Shown one piece after another: positions 58,131 to 64,000 of a stretch of DNA of 64,000 bases. Made by a program: the position numbers and the translations under genes. This DNA comes from Myxococcota bacterium. GTDB taxonomy: Bacteria > Myxococcota > XYA12-FULL-58-9 > JALHOP01. Positions within the stretch are counted from its first letter, which is position 1, and every line of letters starts with the position of its first letter. The stretch is taken from NCBI GenBank assembly GCA_022842935.1, contig JALHOP010000015.1:1-64000 (forward strand), written 5' to 3'. Under the pieces are notes generated by a model, which worked only from the letters and a program-made list of their open reading frames with translations, was not told the origin of the DNA and did not search any database.

Positions 58131-58146
58131 TGGCACTGGGTATGCT
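58131..58146 (+). promoter_or_regulatory. Candidate sigma-54 (-24/-12) promoter
   Basis: TGGCACTGGGTATGCT: perfect TGGCAC, correct spacing from GG to GC, and a -12 element ATGCT that differs from TTGCT only at its first base. Transcription would begin near 58157. GGAG at 58172-58175 then serves the lipoprotein start at 58186. Confidence 0.65.
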
Positions 58147-58185
58147 TTCGTTCTGGGGTTCGAGCACGCCTGGAGACAAGTTCGC

Positions 58186-58860
58186 ATGATGCGCGCCAGT
58201 ACGATGATTGTCGCAATGGCCTTCGCCCCTTGGGCATGCGTCATCGACGGCGTGCCTCTCCCCGACCAGACAGACGACCGCGCCGGCGAAGACGCCGAAT
58301 CGCCGACCGGCTTCGAGGGCGGGATCGGTTTGTTCGCGACGCGAGCCTCCGGGGTTACCGTGGTTTTCGGATTGCCGGCAGCCGTCGACGGCGGAGCGAC
58401 TGTGGTCGCAAACTCGGGCTCGAGCCAGGCTCGCACGACCGCCGACGCGGACGGGTCCTTCAACGTGGCGCTTATCGGCGAGCTCGCGAGCACCATTCAG
58501 GTTGCAATCCTCGTTGGCGGACGCCAGGTCGCCGCGACCGCGATCGACACGCCGCGCGCGAGCGACATACTCGTTCCCGATGGCACGACCGCTGCCGGCG
58601 ACAAGCCCCCCGTCTTCACTGCGGCCAATACGACACGTGTCGATGCGGTGAGCACCGACGTCGTCTTCCCCGCAGGCTCGTTCGCGGGCGGTGTTCAGGT
58701 CGCCATTGCCAACCTCGATCGCGGAAACACGAGCAGCGCGTTGGCGGCCCTCGACGGCAGCCTCGCTGTCGCCGTGATAGCCGAGAGCGGCGACACGCTC
58801 TACGTCGTTGCCCTCGCCAGCACGGGCGCTTCTTCCCCCTACATCATCACCGCGCCGTAG
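58186..58860 (+). CDS. Lipoprotein of unknown function, probable sigma-54 target
   Basis: A 224-residue exported protein with a lipoprotein-type leader (MIVAMAFAPWAC). An acidic spacer (DQTDDRAGEDAE) and a Val/Ala/Gly/Asp-rich beta region follow, with a carboxypeptidase-regulatory-like segment (TTADADGSFNVALIGE). ATG 58186 (or the adjacent ATG 58189) has GGAG upstream. It lies 147 bases after the kinase-activator hybrid, behind a palindrome and a -24/-12 promoter, so it is the best candidate for that activator's local target. No family is recognised. Confidence 0.75.
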   Translation: MMRASTMIVAMAFAPWACVIDGVPLPDQTDDRAGEDAESPTGFEGGIGLFATRASGVTVVFGLPAAVDGGATVVANSGSSQARTTADADGSFNVALIGELASTIQVAILVGGRQVAATAIDTPRASDILVPDGTTAAGDKPPVFTAANTTRVDAVSTDVVFPAGSFAGGVQVAIANLDRGNTSSALAALDGSLAVAVIAESGDTLYVVALASTGASSPYIITAP

Positions 58861-58983
58861 CGTCCCAGGGGTCCGGCACACCCGGCCAATCGACATCGTC
58901 TCATCGCGATACGGGGCAATCCACACCCGTTTCACGACGGCACAGGAGGTGAATGTGCTCGAGCCAGACGCTCGGGGGTGGAC

Positions 58984-59415
58984 ATGCGTTTCATGGGACT
59001 CGCGATCATCATCGGTGTGAGCACCGGTTGCGCCACCAGCAACAGCGGCACAGCCGCGAACGGCTACCGTCCGCCATCGCTGACCATCGCTGCGGTGACG
59101 CCTGTGGTTTGCGACGCGATCACCCGTCTGGCACGCTCGGAGGGCTGGGAGCTCGTCACGGTGGCGCCTGACCGTGGCGTTGTCGAAGCCCTCTCGCGCA
59201 CCGAAACGACCCTTGGCGTCGGCATGCGTGAGCGTTGGCGCTTCACCATGGGAGACTACGACGTCACCGTGACGCGCATGTTCGAGGTTCAGTTCGAGCC
59301 CGGCAGTGGATGGCGAAGTGAAGACAGGGTTGCGGCCGGCTACGGGTACGAGCGCGAACGCCAAGTCCTCGCCTCGCTGAGCGCGCAGTTCGACACCGTC
59401 ATTCCCGGCCCCTGA
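58984..59415 (+). CDS. Small lipoprotein of unknown function
   Basis: A 143-residue protein from ATG 58984, preceded by GGGGG; a GTG at 58978 is also in frame. The leader MRFMGLAIIIGVSTGC has a lipobox-like STGC. The mature part is one alpha-beta domain with a helix (CDAITRLARSEGWELVTVAP) and paired strands, reminiscent of small outer-membrane lipoprotein folds, but I cannot name a family. It is 123 bases after the preceding lipoprotein gene and could be co-transcribed with it from the sigma-54-like promoter. Confidence 0.72.
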   Translation: MRFMGLAIIIGVSTGCATSNSGTAANGYRPPSLTIAAVTPVVCDAITRLARSEGWELVTVAPDRGVVEALSRTETTLGVGMRERWRFTMGDYDVTVTRMFEVQFEPGSGWRSEDRVAAGYGYERERQVLASLSAQFDTVIPGP

Positions 59416-59481
59416 GCCGAGTCGAAGTCCGGCGCGTGCGCTTGGCGGGCGGCCCGGCGCGATCGCCGTGCGACCCGCGTA

Positions 59482-60360
59482 TCAGTCGATCCGCTGCGTC
59501 GCTTTGGGGACGTTACAGACGTCGACCTTGCCCGCCGGGTGCTTGGTCCAGGGGTCACGCCGGTTGCGCCGTGATTCGACGAGGTCGGCGAAGCTCGAGC
59601 TGTCGCTGCGCAGCGTGCGATATCGCGGACGTTCTGATTCCGGCAGATCGGCAACGATGCGCACACGCTCGAGCGGCGTTCGCTCGGCGGGTGTCGCATA
59701 GAACCCCATCTCAGCGGTGCCGCGTGGCAAGGTCGAGATGATCTCCATACCTTCGACGACGCGACCGATGAGCGTTACGTTGCGATCGAGATGCCGCGGC
59801 GCGTGGCCGATCACCATGTAGAGCTCGCTGCCACTGCCACTGTCGGCGGCCTCGTCACGGCCAACGCCAACCATGCCGTAGCAGTGAACTAGCCAGGCCT
59901 CGGCGTGACCACGTGCGGCGGGAAAGCCTCGAATGAAGCCGGTCTCGGGCGCGTAGGTGTCCACCTCGGGTAGTTTATAGAACTGCAGACCAGCAGGGGT
60001 ACGCGAGAACTCCGCTTTGACGGTCTTCTCCGCGTCGACGATGGGCTTGGTCCCGTCGGCGTCGCCCCACTGCGCGACGTAGTCTTCCTGAGCCCTTATG
60101 AAGGCGAGTCCGTCATAGAAATGCGCGCGCGCAAGCTTACGAACGTTGTCGACCGTGTGAATAGCCATCTCGGGCACGAGAGCGATCACAATGCGCCCAC
60201 GTGGCGTGTCAGCGAGTAAGAGGTCTTCGGCGGGGATCTCTTCCCAGTCGTAGTCGGGAGCTTGGGCTAGCACTTCGGCCGAGGTGAGTCCGCGCGGATT
60301 CGCGCGCAACGGGGCACAAGCTACCGAGGCGAGGAGAAACGGAATCACGATCTTCTGCAT
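59482..60360 (-). CDS. Cyclophilin-type peptidyl-prolyl isomerase, lipoprotein
   Basis: A 292-residue protein with a lipoprotein signal (MQKIVIPFLLASVAC), starting at ATG 60360. The cyclophilin core covers about 45-215: TPRGRIVIALVPEMAIHTV, DGLAFIRAQEDYVAQWGD (keeping the catalytic Arg and the Gln of the FxxxxQ region), and LIGRVVEGMEIISTLP. The usual FHR reads FIR. A charged 60-residue tail follows the fold. It probably assists protein folding in the periplasm at the inner or outer membrane. It diverges from the GST gene across 45 bases. Confidence 0.88.
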   Translation of the reverse strand: MQKIVIPFLLASVACAPLRANPRGLTSAEVLAQAPDYDWEEIPAEDLLLADTPRGRIVIALVPEMAIHTVDNVRKLARAHFYDGLAFIRAQEDYVAQWGDADGTKPIVDAEKTVKAEFSRTPAGLQFYKLPEVDTYAPETGFIRGFPAARGHAEAWLVHCYGMVGVGRDEAADSGSGSELYMVIGHAPRHLDRNVTLIGRVVEGMEIISTLPRGTAEMGFYATPAERTPLERVRIVADLPESERPRYRTLRSDSSSFADLVESRRNRRDPWTKHPAGKVDVCNVPKATQRID

Positions 60361-60405
60361 GGCTCGACAGCCACTACGCGCGTGGGCTACGGCCTGCAAG
60401 CTCCC

Positions 60406-61053
60406 ATGATCACTGTCCACCACCTCGAGGCCTCACGTTCGATCCGTATTCTTTGGCTCCTCGAGGAGCTCGGGCGCGAATACGTCGTCAAGCACTACAA
60501 CCGCAACCGCTCGACGTTCCGGGCGCCGCCCGAGCTCCGCGCCATCCACCCGCTCGGTAAGTCACCCATCGTCACGGACGGGGACCGCGTCCTTGCCGAA
60601 TCCGCCGTCATCATCGAAGATCTCATCGACCGCTACGGCGGAGGGCAATGGCGGCCGCCCCAAGGCTCCCCGGACTACGCGAGCTATCGCTACTGGCTGC
60701 ATTACGCTGAAGGGTCGCTCATGCCCAACCTCGTCATGAAGCTCGTCTTCGACAAGATCCCGCAAGCTGCTCCATCGCTCGTAAGGCCCGTCGTCAAGGC
60801 GATCGCGCAACAGATCGCGGCGGTGGTCGTCGACCCCGAGGTCGCACTGCACCTAGCCTTCATCGAGCGCGCGCTCGAGGGCCGTAACTGGTTCGCTGGC
60901 GACCTGCCCACTGGCGCCGACGTGCAGATGAGCTTTCCGCTCGAGCAGTCATCACTTCGCCACGACGCCGTCGGTCCCAACATCATGGCGTTCGTCGAGC
61001 GCGTCCGCGCGAGACCGGCCTATCAACGCGCGCTTGCGCGAGTAAAAGCGTGA
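60406..61053 (+). CDS. Glutathione S-transferase family protein
   Basis: A 215-residue cytosolic protein. The N-terminal thioredoxin-like domain (HHLEASRSIRILWLLEELG, HPLGKSPIVTDG, LAESAVIIEDLIDRYG) binds glutathione in this family through the PLGKSP and ES motifs. The C-terminal helical domain (95-215) includes WFAGDLPTGADVQMSFPLE. It resembles the group containing the MAPEG-unrelated GST III of yeast type. ATG 60406 is preferred over GTG 60382. Its stop overlaps the start of the S11 peptidase as GTGA. Confidence 0.92.
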   Translation: MITVHHLEASRSIRILWLLEELGREYVVKHYNRNRSTFRAPPELRAIHPLGKSPIVTDGDRVLAESAVIIEDLIDRYGGGQWRPPQGSPDYASYRYWLHYAEGSLMPNLVMKLVFDKIPQAAPSLVRPVVKAIAQQIAAVVVDPEVALHLAFIERALEGRNWFAGDLPTGADVQMSFPLEQSSLRHDAVGPNIMAFVERVRARPAYQRALARVKA

Positions 61054-61913
61054 CCTTCACGTTGCTCGTGGTCATGAGCGCGCTTTCCCTCCCCGAGCGC
61101 GACGCAAATGGGAACCCACACCTGCGCTCGGAGACGGTCCTCGTGCGCCTCGCTGACACCGGCGAGGTCGTACTCAAGAAGAACCCCGCGGTAGTACGGC
61201 CCATCGCGAGCGTGACGAAGCTCCTTACCGGTCTTGTGCTCGCGTCCATGCAAGTCGACCGCGCGCGTACCGTCGTCATCCTCGAGGATGACAAGGACCG
61301 TTTGAAGTGGTCGAAGTCACGACTGCCGGTGAGCGTCTCGATGAGCTGGGGCGATCTGCTGCGCGCGGGTCTAGGCGCATCTGACAACAGGGCCATCTAC
61401 GCAGCGGTGCGGGCAGTGATGGACCGACAGGCCTTTGTCGCTCTCATGAACGCAAAAGCGGCCGAGATCGGTATGGCGAACAGCCGGTTCGTCGACCCGG
61501 CAGGGATCGACCCGGGGAACGTGTCGACAGCGCTCGATCTCACGCGCCTCCTCGATGCGGCTTCACCGCTCGATGACCTGCGCACCATGCTCAACGCGCC
61601 CGTCATCGAGCTCGAGACCAGCCGCGGTCCAATTACCCTGCGTAATCCGGACCGGCTGGTTCATTCCACGAACTGGGATATCGTGCTCGGCAAGACGGGC
61701 TACACGGTGGAGGCTGGTCGCACCCTGGTCGTCCGCATGCATCTGGCCAATCGGCCGATCGACATGGTGTTTCTCGGGTCGCGCGAGATGCAGTCCGTCT
61801 TCGGCGACGCTGGCCGTATCCGCCGCTGGCTCGAGCCCCGACTGCAGACGACGCCGACCCCGGTGCCCACCGGGAATCCCGCGCCGAAACCGGCTCCTTC
61901 GGCGCAACCGTAA
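61050..61913 (+). CDS. S11-family D-Ala-D-Ala peptidase, PBP7/8-like
   Basis: A 287-residue penicillin-binding-type peptidase acting on peptidoglycan peptides. SxxK is in PIASVTKLLTG, SxN in GLGASDNRAIYA, and KTG in VLGKTGYTVEAG, with MANSRFVDPAGID also typical. The N-terminus is short and hydrophobic (MTFTLLVVMSALSLP) and only partly like a Sec signal. A Pro/Thr-rich tail follows the fold. GTG 61050 overlaps the stop of the GST gene, suggesting coupled translation, though the two functions are unrelated. Confidence 0.9.
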   Translation: MTFTLLVVMSALSLPERDANGNPHLRSETVLVRLADTGEVVLKKNPAVVRPIASVTKLLTGLVLASMQVDRARTVVILEDDKDRLKWSKSRLPVSVSMSWGDLLRAGLGASDNRAIYAAVRAVMDRQAFVALMNAKAAEIGMANSRFVDPAGIDPGNVSTALDLTRLLDAASPLDDLRTMLNAPVIELETSRGPITLRNPDRLVHSTNWDIVLGKTGYTVEAGRTLVVRMHLANRPIDMVFLGSREMQSVFGDAGRIRRWLEPRLQTTPTPVPTGNPAPKPAPSAQP

Positions 61914-61981
61914 GCGCCCCTCGCCGATACTGGGAATCAGGAACGCCGAGACTGGCCCGGTCTACGCGTCACCGGATACCT

Positions 61982-62377
61982 ATGAGCATCAACATTCCGA
62001 ATAGCGGTAGCCCAAATGCGGTGCCGCCTGGTCGAGACAGCCCGCTCATCCTGCGGGAGGGTGAAACGCGACGGCTCAGCTTCGCCGACACCGCGAAGCT
62101 CGAGATTCGCCCAGACTTCTCCTCGGACCTCGCAACGTATCGTGGCTCACGCTTGGTCGCCGAGAGAATCGGCGGCTCCTACGACGTCACCCGCGTACGC
62201 GATGTTCGCCCGGAACCAGGCGTCGAAATCGCTCTGAGCCGCCACGAGATGCTCGCCCTTCTCATCCATGCGGCCAGCATGACCTCGGCGCGCCCTGAGT
62301 TCGTCGACTCGACCTTCGCCGTCAGGCAGCCGAGCCCAAACGAATACCGAGTGACGCGCATTCTCCGGGGAACTTGA
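61982..62377 (+). CDS. Hypothetical protein preceding OMPLA
   Basis: A 131-residue protein. Residues 1-25 are Ser/Pro/Asn-rich, and the remainder looks like a small alpha-beta fold (LEIRPDFSSDLATYRGSRLV, ALSRHEMLALLIHAASM). It lacks a signal peptide. The start is ATG 61982, with GGAT upstream. Its stop lies five bases before the OMPLA ATG, so the two are probably co-translated. I recognise no family; a link to the phospholipase rests only on position. Confidence 0.65.
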   Translation: MSINIPNSGSPNAVPPGRDSPLILREGETRRLSFADTAKLEIRPDFSSDLATYRGSRLVAERIGGSYDVTRVRDVRPEPGVEIALSRHEMLALLIHAASMTSARPEFVDSTFAVRQPSPNEYRVTRILRGT

Positions 62378-62382
62378 TCATC

Positions 62383-63165
62383 ATGCTCCGTCCGATCCGG
62401 GTCGCCGTGCTCTTTGGCGTAGCGGCGACCTTCGCGCCGCCACGCACCGCATCAGCGTATGTCGACGAGGTCCAGGCGTCGACGCGCATCGAGCAGTACA
62501 AACCCATCTATGCGCTCTTTGGTAACCCCGACACGAAGCTGCAGATGTCGTTTCGGGTGAAAATGTTGCCGCTCACGGGTCTCTATGCCGGGTACTCGCA
62601 GGTGATGATGTGGCGGCTCTGGGAGGAATCGAAGCCATTCCGGGACCTCAACTACAACCCGGAGATCTTCTACCGCTTCGAGCTGGGTGACGCTCCGAGC
62701 TGGTATGTCGACCTCGGCCTCTACGAGCACGAATCGAACGGACGCAGCGAGCGTGCGTCACGTTCTTGGGACCGCAGCTACATCCGCTATAGCATGACAC
62801 ATGCTCTCTCGAGCACGAGCCGGGCGCGCATTCACTGGAACGTGAAAGCCTGGGTTCCATACAACTACGACTACGACAATACCGACATTGCGCGACGGCG
62901 CGGCCTCTACGAAGCGCAGATCTCCCTCGTGGACGCGTTCGGTTCGTGGCTCGACCGCAGCGACATCACGCTTCGCTTCTTTGGCGGCGGTCCGTCACAT
63001 GTGAACCCCCTCCAGGGTGGCCAGGAGATCACGGTCCGCTTCGCGCCGCGCTTGTTGTCGTCGTCAGCCGCGCAGATCGTCGTTCAGTATTTCCACGGCT
63101 ACGGCGAGAACCTCTTGGACTATGACGTCAAGAAGAGTGTTTTTCGCGCTGGCTTGGGTTTCTGA
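62383..63165 (+). CDS. pldA: Outer-membrane phospholipase A (OMPLA)
   Basis: A 260-residue outer-membrane barrel lipase with a signal peptide (MLRPIRVAVLFGVAATFAPPRTASA). The OMPLA signature is clear: YEHESNGRSERASRSWDRSY holds His116 and Ser118, and YFHGYGENLLDYD matches the C-terminal block. In the usual family the third residue, 14 after the His, is Asn; here it is Asp130, giving a classical Ser-His-Asp set. ATG 62383 is used; a TTG at 62374 overlaps the previous stop. It removes acyl chains from phospholipids in the outer leaflet. Confidence 0.92.
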   Translation: MLRPIRVAVLFGVAATFAPPRTASAYVDEVQASTRIEQYKPIYALFGNPDTKLQMSFRVKMLPLTGLYAGYSQVMMWRLWEESKPFRDLNYNPEIFYRFELGDAPSWYVDLGLYEHESNGRSERASRSWDRSYIRYSMTHALSSTSRARIHWNVKAWVPYNYDYDNTDIARRRGLYEAQISLVDAFGSWLDRSDITLRFFGGGPSHVNPLQGGQEITVRFAPRLLSSSAAQIVVQYFHGYGENLLDYDVKKSVFRAGLGF

Positions 63166-63174
63166 GACTCACGG

Positions 63175-63726
63175 TCAAGCTGGTGCCAGGCGCGCGATCC
63201 AGGCGTCGAAGGCGTCGATGAGCTTCTGTACGCTAGAGCGGACTCTCTCATCGGTGATGGCACCACTGGCATCGAAGAGACCTTCCTTCGCAGTGATGTA
63301 GACTTCTGGGGACTGCATGGGAAGCGCGCCCGACGGACCCAAGATGCTGCGCAGGTGAGCTTGCGCGACGGCGGTCCCGATCGCACCGACAGAGGCACCG
63401 AGGCACGCCACCGGCTTGTGCTTGAACGAGCTCTTGCCGCCTGGGCGTGATGCCCAGTCGAGCGCGTTCTTGAGCACTCCCGGGATCGAGCGGTTGTACT
63501 CGGGGGTTACCACGAGCAGGCCGTCGCTGCTCTCGATGAGCTTCTTGAGAAGGCTCACCGCCGCAGGTGGTTCAGGCCAGAGGTCTTCGTTGTAGAGCGG
63601 CAGGCTACCGATGTCTGCATAGCTGCACGTCCAAAGATCCCTGGCGAGCGTCTCGACCGCCGTCGCGAGCTTCTTGTTCAATGAATCCCTTCGGAGACTT
63701 CCGACAATCACAGCAATCGTTTTCAT
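63175..63726 (-). CDS. NAD(P)H-dependent FMN reductase (ChrR/quinone reductase-like)
   Basis: A 183-residue flavodoxin-fold reductase. The FMN phosphate loop is VGSLRRDSLNKKLA, and the family signature is TPEYNRSIPGVLKNALDWASRP, followed by KPVACLGASVGAIGTA. Relatives reduce quinones, chromate or azo dyes, usually protecting against redox stress. ATG 63726 follows GAGGG by six bases; a longer frame starting at 63783 lacks homology. It converges on pldA with a nine-base gap. Confidence 0.93.
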   Translation of the reverse strand: MKTIAVIVGSLRRDSLNKKLATAVETLARDLWTCSYADIGSLPLYNEDLWPEPPAAVSLLKKLIESSDGLLVVTPEYNRSIPGVLKNALDWASRPGGKSSFKHKPVACLGASVGAIGTAVAQAHLRSILGPSGALPMQSPEVYITAKEGLFDASGAITDERVRSSVQKLIDAFDAWIARLAPA

Positions 63727-63946
63727 TGAGGCCCTCGGCTGGAACCGTGCACGGCGGTCCGCAAGACACGCCCTACCCCGCAATCGCCTTCACAGCCACG
63801 GACAATCGTCCACGCCCCAATCACTGCAAGCGTCGCAATCGCTCCCCTCGCCCTCAGGAGCCCACATGCATCACCCTCCGCGCGGTGTGGGGAAGGCGAC
63901 AGAGAAAGAGCGGTGGTACGATGGAGTAAAGGCAAGGGACGGACGG

Positions 63947-64000
63947 GTGAGACGACTGCTCGTGGTCGCGACGATCGGGCTTGTGGCGTGCGGGTCCGAC
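63947..64000 (+). CDS. N-terminus of a lipoprotein (partial)
   Basis: GTG 63947 opens 18 codons that run off the right edge. They read MRRLLVVATIGLVACGSD, a textbook lipoprotein signal with lipobox LVAC. GGGAC/GGACGG lies just upstream. The 220 bases before it (63727-63946) hold no other gene that I can support. Nothing of the mature protein is visible. Confidence 0.65.
   Translation, partial: MRRLLVVATIGLVACGSD

Noticed and set aside
58953-59171. 72-codon frame with AGGAGGT almost touching its ATG
   Set aside because: It runs out of frame through the small lipoprotein gene, is His/Arg-rich as expected of a shadow, and has no signal or motif.
61952-61968. Sigma-54-like TGGCCCGGTCTACGCG before the 131-residue gene
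   Set aside because: Only the GG and GC match; the remaining -12 bases do not, and the start would fall on the start codon.

Overview
The window looks like chromosome of a GC-rich, predatory- or social-type Myxococcota (deltaproteobacterial) organism. The signs are two sigma-54 activators (one with an FHA domain, one fused to a Ser/Thr kinase), several FHA and PilZ proteins, a DUF1552/DUF1592 exported pair, a MopE-motif/DUF2341 surface lipoprotein, a TadA-type ATPase and many lipoproteins. Genes are densely packed with frequent 4-base stop/start overlaps. I see no insertion sequence, prophage, CRISPR array or rRNA; the only RNA gene I can support is one tRNA-Met(CAT). No gene-free stretch exceeds about 300 bases unless the M61 peptidase starts later than annotated.

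Layout. 1-5.7 kb: end of an unknown gene, two small unknowns, a FadN-type beta-oxidation protein and a surface lipoprotein. 5.7-9 kb: a large exported protein with a 5'-nucleotidase-like fold lacking its metal ligands and a predicted C-terminal outer-membrane barrel. 9-15 kb: panB-panC with a good sigma-70-like promoter, an unknown 598-residue protein, a ferredoxin-NADP reductase and an aldehyde dehydrogenase. 15-21 kb: a PilZ-TM-AMIN protein, an M61 peptidase, ssb, a small disordered protein behind a sigma-54-like promoter, and a YihY-type membrane protein. 21-25.5 kb: a Tad-like remnant operon (internally deleted secretin, FHA-TadA ATPase, FHA-FHA-TM-TPR protein). 25.5-31 kb: an unknown membrane protein, the DUF1592/DUF1552 pair and a polyprenyl synthase. 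31-39 kb: an FHA sigma-54 activator, YgfZ, a membrane-anchored unknown, an active/inactive amidohydrolase pair and a CbpA-type co-chaperone. 39-50 kb: a PilZ-pseudoreceiver, an operon-like run of diguanylate cyclase, B12-binding-like protein, FadI and FadJ, then PBP1a, a possible degenerate beta-lactamase-fold protein and a FlgT/LPP20-like protein. 50-64 kb: a disordered TxPG-repeat protein, a discoidin-like protein, a HAMP protein, tRNA-Met, a 1584-residue kinase/AAA/TPR/GAF/sigma-54-activator hybrid, lipoproteins, a cyclophilin, a GST, an S11 peptidase, OMPLA and a flavin reductase.

Three themes stand out. (i) A candidate complete sigma-54 circuit: the kinase-activator hybrid is followed by a perfect 18-bp palindrome and then a -24/-12 promoter before a lipoprotein gene; a second -24/-12 site precedes the 91-residue protein near 19.3 kb. 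(ii) Several paralogues have lost catalytic or phospho-acceptor residues but remain intact genes: the nucleotidase-barrel, the second amidohydrolase, the PilZ-pseudoreceiver and perhaps the beta-lactamase-fold protein. (iii) Phospho-Thr (kinase/FHA) and c-di-GMP (GGDEF/PilZ) signalling parts occur next to envelope and pilus-type genes. All functional calls are by motif reading; no database search was run.
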